Shown here: one piece after another, positions 39,997 to 48,495 of the stretch
How the letters are laid out: each line of letters starts with the position of its first letter
Numbering within the stretch: the stretch's first letter is position 1
Assembly: GCF_022832385.1 (NCBI RefSeq)
Contig: NZ_JALHLE010000003.1
Coordinates: forward strand, 1 to 64,000
Source of the DNA: Novosphingobium album (ex Hu et al. 2023)
Lineage (GTDB): Bacteria; Pseudomonadota; Alphaproteobacteria; Sphingomonadales; Sphingomonadaceae
Direction: 5' to 3'
Length of the DNA stretch: 64,000 bases
Notes under the pieces: model-generated
The model's database searches: none
The model's input: only the letters and a program-made list of their open reading frames with translations
What the model was told of the DNA's origin: nothing
Made by a program: the position numbers and the translations under genes

Positions 39997-40917
39997 TCAG
40001 AAGTCGATCTTCGCAATCACCTCTTCGCCGAACTGGCGCGCCATGTCGCAATATTCACCGCGTGTACCGGCATAGACCGTGGCGCCGGAGGCATCGATGC
40101 CGATCGACTTCAGGTGCGCGAAATGGTCCAGTGCTTCCTGCGCGCTCCATCCTGCCTTCACCGAATAAGTGGACGAGGCGATCACCTTGGGCGGTGCCGC
40201 GCGGCCGACCTTGGCGCAATGGTCCTGCATATAGGCGATCGCACCCTTCACGTCGTCATCACCTTCCATGCTGGCGGTACGTGCAGTGTCGGTGATGGTC
40301 TTGGGCACGAAGAAGGGGTGCCAGGCATCGCCCAGTTCGACCGTGCGGCGCAGTGCGCGCTTGGAATTGCCGCCGACCAGCAGCGGCGGATGCGGTTTCT
40401 GCGCGGGCGTGGGCAGCACCCGGTTGCCCAGTGCGGTGTAGCCGGTGCCCTCAAACGTGAAATCCTCGCCGGTCCAGGCCAGCTTCATCGCCTGGATATA
40501 TTCGTCCATCAGGTCGTTGCGGGTGTCGAAATCGACGCCCAGCGCCTTGTATTCTGCCTTCATGTACCCGGCCCCCATGCCAAGGATCACGCGCCCGCCT
40601 GTGAAGTGGTCGAGCGAGGACACCGCGCGCGCGGTGATGAAGGGATTACGGTAGGGCAGGACGATGATGTTGGTCTGCAGCCGCAGCTTCGTGGTCACGG
40701 CCCCCAGCATCGAGAGCATGACGAACGGGTCCTGCGCATAGTGCCCGCCGTTATCGAGCCAGCGGGCCGAAGGCACCGGGTGATCGGTGACCGAACCGGC
40801 ATAGAAACCCGCATCCTCGACGGCGCGGGCGATTTCGTGAAGCGCCTGCATCGAGACGAATTCGTCGGCCTGATGGACATGGTCGAAAGGCAGGCTGGTG
40901 CTGAGAGTGAAAGTCAT
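39997..40917 (-). CDS. LLM-class oxidoreductase, probably F420-dependent (TIGR03619-like)
   Basis: A 306-residue luciferase-like TIM-barrel enzyme. Recognisable blocks are SLPFDHVHQADEFVSMQALHEIARAVEDAGF (parts), VTDHPVPSARW, LGAVTTKLRLQTNIIVLPYRNP, GRVILGMGAGYMKAEYKALGVDF and PPLLVGGNSKRALRRTVELGDAWHP, which fit the mycobacterial-type LLM proteins that use F420. Use of F420 rather than FMN cannot be proved from sequence, but the gene sits in one operon with cofC and the F420 reductase, which makes it the best candidate for the enzyme that consumes F420H2. Substrate unknown. Confidence 0.88.
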   Translation of the reverse strand: MTFTLSTSLPFDHVHQADEFVSMQALHEIARAVEDAGFYAGSVTDHPVPSARWLDNGGHYAQDPFVMLSMLGAVTTKLRLQTNIIVLPYRNPFITARAVSSLDHFTGGRVILGMGAGYMKAEYKALGVDFDTRNDLMDEYIQAMKLAWTGEDFTFEGTGYTALGNRVLPTPAQKPHPPLLVGGNSKRALRRTVELGDAWHPFFVPKTITDTARTASMEGDDDVKGAIAYMQDHCAKVGRAAPPKVIASSTYSVKAGWSAQEALDHFAHLKSIGIDASGATVYAGTRGEYCDMARQFGEEVIAKIDF

Positions 40918-40946
40918 GGTCGTGCTCTTGTTTGTCCGGGGGAAAC

Positions 40947-41804
40947 TTATTCGATAACTTCGGGCGGAAGTATCCACGTATCTTCGCGGTTGCGGACCCA
41001 GCCGCTTGAGGCCCATGAGCCGCCGTCTACCGGGATGATTGTTCCGGTGACGTAGCTGGCCATCGGTGAGGCCAGGAAGACTGCAACCTTGCCGCATTCC
41101 TCCTCGAAGCCCCAGCGTCCTGCCGGGATGCGCTTGCGAATGCCTTCCATTTGCGCTGGGCTCGGCTGATACCAAGCGTCTTCATCCACCGGTCCGGTAA
41201 ACTGGCCGCTGGTGCCGGGCGTGCGGGTGAAATCCGGCGCAATCGTGTTCACGCGGATGTTGTGCTCTGCAAATTCGAGCGCCAGCGTGCGGGTAAGATT
41301 GTTGATCCCGGCCTTGCATGCGGCATAGACCGCATAGCCCGGCGCCGCGCGCGAACCTTCGATGCTGGTGACGTTGATGATCGAGCCGCCGCAGCCGCCC
41401 TCTATCATCACCGGCACCGCAGCCTGCGTGGCAGCAAGGTTGCTGATCAGGTTGATATCGATGTGTCGACGCCAGTTCTTCTCGGCGAGATCGAGGAAAT
41501 TTCGGCGGGTGACACCGCCCGCATTGTTCACGAGCACATCCAGACGCCCGAACTTATCCGCCGTGGCGGCCACTGCGTTCTGCACGGCGTCGACGTCCAT
41601 CACGTTGCCCGGGATACAAAGCGCCTTGCGCCCGCGCGCCTCCACGATCTGCGCGACCTGCTCGCAGCGCTCCGGGACCACATCGATGATGGCAACGTCA
41701 GCGCCCATGTCCGCCATGCACAGCGCAATGCCGCGGCCAATGCCGCCACCGCCGCCCGTTACGAATGCCACCTGTCCCGTCAGGTCGATGTCGCTTGCCT
41801 GCAA
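40947..41804 (-). CDS. Short-chain dehydrogenase/reductase
   Basis: A 285-residue classical SDR. The cofactor motif is TGGGGGIGRG, then NNAGG, the catalytic serine in INVTSIEGS, and YAACK for the tyrosine/lysine pair. The acidic residue after beta-2 (IIDVVPERC) suggests NAD rather than NADP. No ATG fits well; a TTG at 41804 with GAGAGG five bases upstream is used, with an in-frame ATG at 41840 as alternative. It lies between cofC and the LLM gene, so it may act on the same substrate. Substrate unknown. Confidence 0.85.
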   Translation of the reverse strand: MQASDIDLTGQVAFVTGGGGGIGRGIALCMADMGADVAIIDVVPERCEQVAQIVEARGRKALCIPGNVMDVDAVQNAVAATADKFGRLDVLVNNAGGVTRRNFLDLAEKNWRRHIDINLISNLAATQAAVPVMIEGGCGGSIINVTSIEGSRAAPGYAVYAACKAGINNLTRTLALEFAEHNIRVNTIAPDFTRTPGTSGQFTGPVDEDAWYQPSPAQMEGIRKRIPAGRWGFEEECGKVAVFLASPMASYVTGTIIPVDGGSWASSGWVRNREDTWILPPEVIE

Positions 41805-41859
41805 ATGTCCTCTCCACCGCTTCCGTGCCGTATTCGGCATCGGCGGCCACGTTGACGGC

Positions 41860-42465
41860 CTAGAATGTATACACCTCTCGAGCATCAACCAGATCGCAGG
41901 GCTCGTCTATATCTTTCTCCAGCCCCTCGCTGAGGATCGTCTCCACGGTAAGCCCCAGCCTTTCGGCCTCCTCGCGGTGGCGGGCCGCACTGTCCGTGCC
42001 GTAGCAGAAGCGAAAGCCTGCCGCCTCGGGCAAGGGCAGAGAAAGGGCATTGGTGCCGGTGCCGTGCCGGTCAGGGGCGATGGCGACACTGCGACGCGGC
42101 GCTTCGGCCAGAAGGTCCAGATCGAGCGCGGTGACGCGCGGAAGATCGGCGGCGATCACGATGAGCCGATCCGGGCGCCCGTCCATGCCCGCAATCTGCG
42201 CCAAAGCACCTTCCAGCGCGGCGTTGAGCCCCTTGCCGGAATCGCCGATCAGCGGAATGTCCGCATCCAGCCCGTGACGGGACGGGCCTGCCAGCACGGT
42301 CCGCGCAATCCGTCCCGCACCCTTCGCGGCAGCGGCGACATGGCGCAGCATGGCATCGACAAGCGCCTCACGCTCGCTTTCGGACAGCGCGTCGGCAAGC
42401 CGTGTCTTGCCTTCGCCACTGCCCTTGATCGGGATCAGCGCCCAGGTGACGGTAGCCTCGCTCAT
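41860..42465 (-). CDS. cofC: F420 biosynthesis guanylyltransferase CofC (FbiD)
   Basis: Transfers GMP to a three-carbon phosphorylated acid (2-phospho-L-lactate, phosphoenolpyruvate or 3-phospho-D-glycerate, depending on lineage), making the activated tail precursor used by CofD. The 201-residue protein has the nucleotidyltransferase start WALIPIKGSGEGKTRLADAL, the ADLPRVTALDLDLL block and RHGTGTNALSLPL. Its ATG overlaps the stop of the F420 reductase gene (ATGA), so both are coupled. Substrate choice in this organism is open; see findings. Confidence 0.93.
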   Translation of the reverse strand: MSEATVTWALIPIKGSGEGKTRLADALSESEREALVDAMLRHVAAAAKGAGRIARTVLAGPSRHGLDADIPLIGDSGKGLNAALEGALAQIAGMDGRPDRLIVIAADLPRVTALDLDLLAEAPRRSVAIAPDRHGTGTNALSLPLPEAAGFRFCYGTDSAARHREEAERLGLTVETILSEGLEKDIDEPCDLVDAREVYTF

Positions 42466-43112
42466 GGGATGGGCGGCGCGTCCGTCAGGTTGGTGAAGCG
42501 GATTCCCGCGCCATCGGCCTTGTAGGTCTTGTTCATGTAGATGAGGATCGAGGTCAGCGCCTCGGCCGCCGCCGAATTGCACAGCGCGCCGCCAGAAAGG
42601 CCGCGCAGGCCCATGCCGGGGCACAACTCGACCACGGTCTTGCGGGCTTCCACATCGTCGGAGAAGACCAGCACATCGCAGTCAATCGCATGATCACTGT
42701 CGAGGTGATGGGCCGAGACATTGTGGAAGGCCGTGACCAGCTTCACGTCAGGCCCGAGGTGTTCGCGCGCCTGCATCGCCGCGCTTCCTTCGGCGGGAAG
42801 CTGCACGCGCATGACCTTGGGCGGGACCAACGGCACGGTCGTGTCGACGACCACGGCATCGCCGACCTTGTCCTTGATGAGAGCCAGCGTGTCTCCCTGC
42901 GAGGAATGGGGCACGGTCACGATGACCACGTCCTTGCCGGCCGCGGCGTCTTCATTGGCTGCATAGCCCGCGGCGCCAAGTTCCTCGGCCGTGACCTGAG
43001 CCTTTTCCGCCGAACGCGAACCGATCGTCACGTCATGCCCGGCCTTGACGAGGCGGCGGGCGATGCCCTTACCGAGTGCGCCGGTTCCCCCGATGACCGC
43101 GATGGATGCCAT
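42462..43112 (-). CDS. npdG: F420:NADPH oxidoreductase (NADPH-dependent F420 reductase)
   Basis: Transfers hydride between NADPH and F420. The 216-residue protein has an N-terminal Rossmann motif VIGGTGALGKGIARRL, SRSAEKAQ for the NADP phosphate, VVIVTVPHSSQGDTL, VKLVTAFHNVSAHHL and the C-terminal LIYMNKTYKADGAGIRFTNL, all typical of Fno/NpdG. AGGAGAG lies eight bases before the ATG at 43112. It is the first gene of the leftward operon, so the operon starts by supplying F420H2 for the LLM enzyme. Confidence 0.9.
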   Translation of the reverse strand: MASIAVIGGTGALGKGIARRLVKAGHDVTIGSRSAEKAQVTAEELGAAGYAANEDAAAGKDVVIVTVPHSSQGDTLALIKDKVGDAVVVDTTVPLVPPKVMRVQLPAEGSAAMQAREHLGPDVKLVTAFHNVSAHHLDSDHAIDCDVLVFSDDVEARKTVVELCPGMGLRGLSGGALCNSAAAEALTSILIYMNKTYKADGAGIRFTNLTDAPPIP

Positions 43113-43228
43113 TTCCACTTCTCTCCTGCGAATTCTTGAACGTTATGGTTGTCGTTGGCAGCACAGCGGACCTAGAGGAAGTCCCCACGAGGAAACAGGC
43201 CATGCAGCCTGCTGAAAGAAGGCCCCGA
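43113..43228. promoter_or_regulatory. Divergent control region of the two F420 operons
   Basis: This 116-base gap separates the start codons of npdG (leftward) and cofE (rightward), so both operon promoters should be here. No clear sigma-70 boxes or strong dyad could be picked by eye. Confidence 0.5.
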
Positions 43229-44011
43229 ATGAACAGTCCCCCTGCGATCGTCGTGCGTCCGCTTGCCGGATTGCCCATGTTCGCCCCCGGAATGCCAATT
43301 GTGCAAGCGATTTGCAGTGCCCTGGAGGCCGAAGGCGATGGCTTCCGTGACGGCGATATCTGCGTGATGGCGCAGAAGATCGTATCCAAGGTGGAAGGAC
43401 GTGCTGTCGAACTGGCTGACCTGACGCCGGATCGGACAGCAGAGGATCTGGCTCGGAACACTGGCCGCGAACCTGCCATGGCGCAGGCCATCCTGAACGA
43501 GAGCAGCGAGATCCTGCGCGCCACGCCTGCCGCGATCATTGCTCGGCACCGGACCGGGCATGTGCTGGCCAACGCCGGGATCGACGCGTCCAATATCGAG
43601 GGCGGCGATACCGGAACGGTGCTGCTGTGGCCCGAAGATCCCGACGTCTCGGCGCGAACCATCCGGGCAGGACTTCAGGCGGCGAGCGGCAAGCAAATTG
43701 CCGTCGTGATCGCGGATTCGATGGGCCGGGCCTGGCGCATCGGGACGGTCGGCACGGCTATCGGCTGTGCAGGCCTGACAGTGCTGGAAGACCGGCGGGG
43801 CAGGGCCGTGGACCTGTTCGGGCGCACCTTGCAGGCAACCGTTATTGCCGTGGCGGATTCAATAGCCGCGATGGGAGCGCTGGCCATGGGTGAGGGTGAT
43901 GAGGGTACCCCTGTGGCCATTGTTCGCGGCGCCGGAAAGTGGGTTTACGACGAGGACGGGCAGGGCGCCGCGAGCGGATTGCGGCCGATCGAACAGGACA
44001 TGTTCCTATGA
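43229..44011 (+). CDS. cofE: Coenzyme F420-0:L-glutamate ligase
   Basis: Adds glutamates to F420-0 using GTP. The 260-residue protein shows the family segments VRPLAGLPMFAPGMPI, VMAQKIVSKVEGR, ILRATPAAIIARHRTGHVLANAGIDASN (parts) and the metal/GTP site VVIADSMGRAWRIGTVGTAIG, then LQATVIAVADSIAAMGALAMGEGDEGTPVAI (parts). It is a single-domain protein: the C-terminal nitroreductase-like domain of mycobacterial FbiB is absent. The ATG at 43229 is used; the stop overlaps cofD (ATGA). Confidence 0.94.
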   Translation: MNSPPAIVVRPLAGLPMFAPGMPIVQAICSALEAEGDGFRDGDICVMAQKIVSKVEGRAVELADLTPDRTAEDLARNTGREPAMAQAILNESSEILRATPAAIIARHRTGHVLANAGIDASNIEGGDTGTVLLWPEDPDVSARTIRAGLQAASGKQIAVVIADSMGRAWRIGTVGTAIGCAGLTVLEDRRGRAVDLFGRTLQATVIAVADSIAAMGALAMGEGDEGTPVAIVRGAGKWVYDEDGQGAASGLRPIEQDMFL

Positions 44012-44964
44012 GCGAAAAACACGTTCTCGCGCTGTCCGGCGGTGTCGGCGGGGCCAAGCTGGCTGCAGGGTTGGCTGCCGTACTGGCGCCTGAGGACCTG
44101 ACGATCGTCGTCAATACCGGCGACGATTTCGAGCACCTTGGTCTCACCATCTGCCCGGACATCGATTCCGTCACTTATGCGCTTGCCGGCCTAAACGACA
44201 CGCAGCGGGGCTGGGGGGTCAAGGACGAGAGCTGGCAGGCCATGGCCATGCTCAAGGATCTGGGCGAGGCGGACTGGTTCAACCTCGGTGACCGTGACAT
44301 GGGCATGCACATCGCCCGGTCCTGGCGGTTGCGGGCGGGCGACACCCTGTCTGCCGTTACGGCGCGATTGACCCGCAAACTGGGTATCGCTTCAGCGATA
44401 GTTCCGATGAGCGATGCCCCGTTGCGCACACAGGTGGGCACGGCTGATGGATGGCTGGACTTCCAGCGCTACTTCGTCGCCGAACAGTGCCGTCCGGTAG
44501 CGACCGCAATCCGCTTCGACACGGGACCGGCCGGAGCGGCGCCGTCACCCGCCTTTGCACAGGCACTGGCGCGCGAGGACCTCGGCGCAATTGTCGTATG
44601 CCCCTCGAATCCGTACCTCAGCGTCGATCCCATTCTGGCTGTCAATGGCGTTCGCGAATTGCTTGCTGCCCGCAAGGTGCCGCTGGTGGCTGTCTCGCCG
44701 CTGGTGGGCGGAACGGCGCTGAAAGGGCCGCTGGCAAAGCTTCTGAGTGAACTCGGGCAACCTGTATCGAACCAGGCGATCGCCGCTCACTATGGCGATC
44801 TGCTCGACCACCTGATCATCGACGAGAGCGATGCCGCCGATGCAGGGGGCTTGCGCGAAACGGGGCTTTCGGTCACGGTTACGGGAACAGTCATGTGCGA
44901 TGCCGGAGATCGGGAGCGGCTTGCGCGCGTAGCACTGTCGGCAGCCCGTATCGAAACAGGATAA
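44008..44964 (+). CDS. cofD: 2-phospho-L-lactate (or analogue) transferase CofD (FbiA)
   Basis: Transfers the phospho-acid tail from the GDP- (or GTP-derived) precursor made by CofC to FO, giving F420-0 or dehydro-F420-0. The 318-residue protein has LSGGVGGAKLAAGL at residues 9-22, VNTGDDFEHLGLTICPDIDS at about 35-54, and the ICPSNPYLSVDPIL-like motif VVCPSNPYLSVDPIL. It overlaps cofE by four bases and is followed by cofGH after two bases, so a single rightward operon. Confidence 0.95.
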   Translation: MSEKHVLALSGGVGGAKLAAGLAAVLAPEDLTIVVNTGDDFEHLGLTICPDIDSVTYALAGLNDTQRGWGVKDESWQAMAMLKDLGEADWFNLGDRDMGMHIARSWRLRAGDTLSAVTARLTRKLGIASAIVPMSDAPLRTQVGTADGWLDFQRYFVAEQCRPVATAIRFDTGPAGAAPSPAFAQALAREDLGAIVVCPSNPYLSVDPILAVNGVRELLAARKVPLVAVSPLVGGTALKGPLAKLLSELGQPVSNQAIAAHYGDLLDHLIIDESDAADAGGLRETGLSVTVTGTVMCDAGDRERLARVALSAARIETG

Positions 44965-44966
44965 CC

Positions 44967-47309
44967 ATGGCTCGTGACGACAGCGCACTGATTACACGAC
45001 TCCTTTCCACGCCTCTTGAAGACCTGCTCGCCGAAGCCCGCGCCTGCCGCGGCACACGGCAGGGCCCGGGCACGCCCGCGCGGATGACCTATTCGCCCAA
45101 GGTCTTCATTCCGCTGACGCGGCTGTGCACCGACGTGTGCCACTACTGCACTTTCGCAACGACGCCCTCGCGGCTCGAGGCTCCCTACCTGTCCGAGGAC
45201 GAGGTGCTGGCGATTGCCCGCGCCGGGGCGGAGGCAGGTTGCAAGGAAGCGCTGTTCACGCTGGGCGATGCGCCCGAACGCCGTTACAGCGCCGCGCGCG
45301 AATGGCTGGCCGAGCGCGGCTTTGCGCGCACGATCGACTACGTGCGCCACTGCGCCGAGCGGGTGCTCAAGGAAACCGGCCTGCTACCCCATGTGAACGC
45401 CGGTGTGCTCGGGGAAGAGGACTACCTGATGCTGCGCCCGGTCGCCGCGTCGGTGGGCCTGATGCTCGAAAGCACGTCGGAGCGGCTGCTCGAGAAGGGA
45501 ATGTGCCACCATGGCTCGCCCGACAAGCTGCCGGCGGTGCGTCTCGCCTCGCTGGAGGCGGCGGGACGCGCCAGCGTGCCCACGACCAGCGGTGTGCTGA
45601 TCGGCATCGGCGAGGCGCCGGAAGATCGCATCGAAGCGCTGATCGCGCTGCGCGACCTGCACGCGGCGCATGGACACCTGCAGGAAGTGATCGTCCAGAA
45701 CTTCTGCCCCAAGCCGGGCACGAAAATGTCCGGCGCGGACGAGGCGACCGAAGCCGATTTCCTGCGCGTCATCGCCGCCGCGCGCATCATCCTGCCGGGC
45801 GAAGTGTCGGTGCAAGCGCCGCCCAACCTCAACGACGAGCGGCTTGCCGAACTGATCGACGCCGGGATCGACGACTGGGGCGGCATCTCGCCAGTTACGC
45901 TCGACCACGTGAACCCGGAAGCGCCCTGGCCCGAAGTCGAACAACTCGCGGCAGTCTGCGCCAAGGCGGGCCTGCCGCTGGTTGAGCGGCTGACGGTCTA
46001 TCCGCGCTACATCGGCTCCGCGGGCAGCGAATGGCTCGATCCGGCAATCCGGCCTGCTGTGCTCAAGCTCGCCGATGCCGAGGGGCTGGCGCGCGACAGC
46101 CGCTGGAGCCCGGGCGTTGCCGATAAGGCGCCCGGTTCCGTGCTGATGCCGCTGGGCCGGCGCGACCATGGCCCGGTTGCATCACGAATCCATCGCATCC
46201 TCGACCGCGCCGCCAGCGGCGCTTCGCTGGGCGAAGACGAGATCGTCTCGCTCTTCGCCACGCGCGGCGCGGCGGCGCAGGCCGTGGTGGAGGCTGCCGA
46301 TGCGCTGCGCGCAGAGGTGCGCGGCGATACGGTGACCTATGTCGTCAACCGCAACATCAACTACACCAACATCTGCACGCATGCGTGTTCGTTCTGCGCC
46401 TTCTCCAAGACCAGCATCAAGGCGGGGTTCCGCGACAAGCCGTACAATCTCGATCTCGACGAAGTGGCGGGACGGGCGCGCGAAGCGGTGGAGCGCGGGG
46501 CCACCGAGGTCTGTCTGCAGGGCGGCATTCACCCCAGCTATACGGGCGAGACCTACCTTTCGATCCTTCGCGCGGTGAAGGACGCATGCCCGGACCTGCA
46601 CGTCCATGCCTTCTCGCCGCTCGAAGTGAGCCAGGGCGCGCGCACGCTGGACATGCCCGTAGCGGACTATCTCGCGATGCTGCGGGACGCCGGGCTGGGC
46701 TCGCTGCCGGGCACCGCGGCGGAAATCCTGTGCGATGACATCCGCGCGCAGATCTGCCCGGACAAGCTGACGAGCGAGGAATGGCTCGATGTCGTGGGCA
46801 CCGCGCACCGGGTGGGCCTGCCGACGACCTCGACGATCATGTTCGGCCATCTCGAAGGCATCGAACACTGGGCCCGGCACCTGCTGGCGCTGCGCAATCT
46901 GCAACTCGATACCGGCGGCATCACCGAATTCGTGCCCCTGCCGCTGGTGCACATGGAAGCGCCGTTCTACCGGCGCGGGCAGTGCCGCAAGGGGCCGACA
47001 TGGCGCGAAGCGGTGCTGATGCATGCGGTGGCGCGTCTGGCCCTCCACGGCGCGATCGATTCGATCCAGTGCTCGTGGGTCAAGCTGGGCATGGACGGTG
47101 CCGCCGCCGTGCTGATGGCGGGCTGCAACGATCTGGGCGGCGTGTTGATGGACGAAAGCATCAGCCGGGCCGCAGGGGCCGCGCACGGCCAGATGGCAAC
47201 GGCCGACGATCTGCGCACGGCTGCAGAAAGTGTCGGACGCACGCTCAAGCAGCGCACGACGCTCTATGGCGACGTTGCAAGCTCTGTGCGGTCGGATGAA
47301 ATGGCCTGA
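44967..47309 (+). CDS. cofGH: FO synthase, fused CofG-CofH (FbiC)
   Basis: Two radical-SAM enzymes in one 780-residue chain. Together they make 7,8-didemethyl-8-hydroxy-5-deazariboflavin (FO) from tyrosine and 5-amino-6-ribitylaminouracil. Two CxxxCxxC iron-sulfur motifs are intact: C54-C58-C61 (CTDVCHYC) in the N-terminal half and C470-C474-C477 (CTHACSFC) in the C-terminal half. The fused form is known in actinobacteria and some proteobacteria, while archaea and cyanobacteria have separate proteins. It is the last gene of the cofE-cofD-cofGH operon. Confidence 0.96.
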   Translation: MARDDSALITRLLSTPLEDLLAEARACRGTRQGPGTPARMTYSPKVFIPLTRLCTDVCHYCTFATTPSRLEAPYLSEDEVLAIARAGAEAGCKEALFTLGDAPERRYSAAREWLAERGFARTIDYVRHCAERVLKETGLLPHVNAGVLGEEDYLMLRPVAASVGLMLESTSERLLEKGMCHHGSPDKLPAVRLASLEAAGRASVPTTSGVLIGIGEAPEDRIEALIALRDLHAAHGHLQEVIVQNFCPKPGTKMSGADEATEADFLRVIAAARIILPGEVSVQAPPNLNDERLAELIDAGIDDWGGISPVTLDHVNPEAPWPEVEQLAAVCAKAGLPLVERLTVYPRYIGSAGSEWLDPAIRPAVLKLADAEGLARDSRWSPGVADKAPGSVLMPLGRRDHGPVASRIHRILDRAASGASLGEDEIVSLFATRGAAAQAVVEAADALRAEVRGDTVTYVVNRNINYTNICTHACSFCAFSKTSIKAGFRDKPYNLDLDEVAGRAREAVERGATEVCLQGGIHPSYTGETYLSILRAVKDACPDLHVHAFSPLEVSQGARTLDMPVADYLAMLRDAGLGSLPGTAAEILCDDIRAQICPDKLTSEEWLDVVGTAHRVGLPTTSTIMFGHLEGIEHWARHLLALRNLQLDTGGITEFVPLPLVHMEAPFYRRGQCRKGPTWREAVLMHAVARLALHGAIDSIQCSWVKLGMDGAAAVLMAGCNDLGGVLMDESISRAAGAAHGQMATADDLRTAAESVGRTLKQRTTLYGDVASSVRSDEMA

Positions 47310-47312
47310 GCT

Positions 47313-48032
47313 TCAGGCGGCGATCAGACCCATCCCGATGCCGCGGACAGCGGCGGACGTCCGGTCCGCCACGTCCAACTTTTCGTAAATGCGGCGCAGG
47401 TAGGTGTCGACGGTGCCAGCGGAAATCCCGAGGATTTCGGCGATGACGCTGTTGCTTTTGCCCCGCGCGACCCAGTCCAGGACTTCCCTTTCGCGCATGG
47501 ACAGCGGCCGCTCCCCGGCGTGGCTGCTGGCGGTAAATTCGCAGATTCGCAAATGGGCAGCCTGCGCGGCAAGGTGCATTTCCCGCAGTGTGTTCTCGTC
47601 GGTCCGGGCGGACTCGGTCATCTTGCCGATACCCACGTAGCCGTCGTGCCCGCTGGGGCCGTAACATGGGATCGTGTAGCCATCACCAATCTCGAGCTCT
47701 TGCATCATCTTCAGGAAGCCCTGCTCTTCGGGTGTGGTGTCCACCGATTGCCAGGCCTCGGTCCAGCGAACGGGAACGCCCAATGCCATCGCTGTGCGTG
47801 GCACCACATCGAGCCGCTGGAAATTCGCGGAGAGGTAGGCCTCAACCACCTCGCGGCTCAGGCCATGGTGTACCGGCTCGATCAGGCCCTGCGGAGTATT
47901 ACCGTGCGTTCCCGGAGGTGCGGAAAAGTAGAAACTGGCAGAAAATCCATTGCCCTTGAAATAGACCAGCATGACCTTGAGAAGGTCCGGCAAGCTCTTG
48001 CTACGCAAAATCTTGTCCATCACCGCTGGCAT
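47313..48032 (-). CDS. LuxR-family regulator with autoinducer-binding-like domain (LuxR solo)
   Basis: A 239-residue protein with the size and layout of quorum-sensing LuxR proteins. The N-terminal domain keeps the LDVVPR and VRWTEAW segments that align with the D/P and W ligand residues of LuxR, but the WxxxY pair before them is replaced around SFYFSAPP. The C-terminal HTH reads LSMREREVLDWVARGKSNSVIAEILGISAGTVDTYLRRIYEKL (parts). No luxI-like synthase lies nearby, so it may sense another small molecule. It converges on cofGH and could control the F420 operons. Confidence 0.85.
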   Translation of the reverse strand: MPAVMDKILRSKSLPDLLKVMLVYFKGNGFSASFYFSAPPGTHGNTPQGLIEPVHHGLSREVVEAYLSANFQRLDVVPRTAMALGVPVRWTEAWQSVDTTPEEQGFLKMMQELEIGDGYTIPCYGPSGHDGYVGIGKMTESARTDENTLREMHLAAQAAHLRICEFTASSHAGERPLSMREREVLDWVARGKSNSVIAEILGISAGTVDTYLRRIYEKLDVADRTSAAVRGIGMGLIAA

Positions 48033-48495
48033 GGCGCTGTCCTGCAGGCATGACGGGAAGAGCAGAACGTCTGTTTGGCCACACAGCTGTCGCAAACCAA
48101 CTGCGGAATTTGGAAAACGTTACACAACGGAATCTGCATAGCGTCCTTCCTCCCCAAGGATGAACAACTATACCCTAAATATGCGATTCAGGCACGGCTG
48201 AATAAATTCTGTTTCATACTTGTTATATAATCCGTCGCTCCGCCAAAAGCGGATTGAGCCAGCCGGTGCCACGGCGTTGTCACGTAAGTGCGGGACTCGA
48301 GCGCAAAACGGGCAACTCTTATGTGCAGCGTTCTGCCAATCAGCGGGCGCCTTCCTCCTCCCTCGGGCGCCTGTCAGATATGCCCCAACCCTCGGGTCGC
48401 ACCAGGTTGCCGAGCATCACTGCTGTGCCGCAGGCCTGAAACAGACCTGTCAGTTCTGACAACAGACTGACAGGTCCATTCCCTGAAACGGATTG
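48033..48495. other. Gene-free region between the LuxR solo and VOC genes, with TGTCAG dyads
   Basis: No coding frame was supported in these 463 bases. The part at 48150-48235 is AT-rich and may hold the luxR promoter. At 48444-48476 a ten-base perfect inverted repeat GACCTGTCAG / CTGACAGGTC encloses 13 bases; within it TGTCAG-TT-CTGACA forms a second 14-base dyad. A further TGTCAG is at 48372. The element lies 20 bases after the VOC stop codon and could be a terminator hairpin or an operator. Confidence 0.55.
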
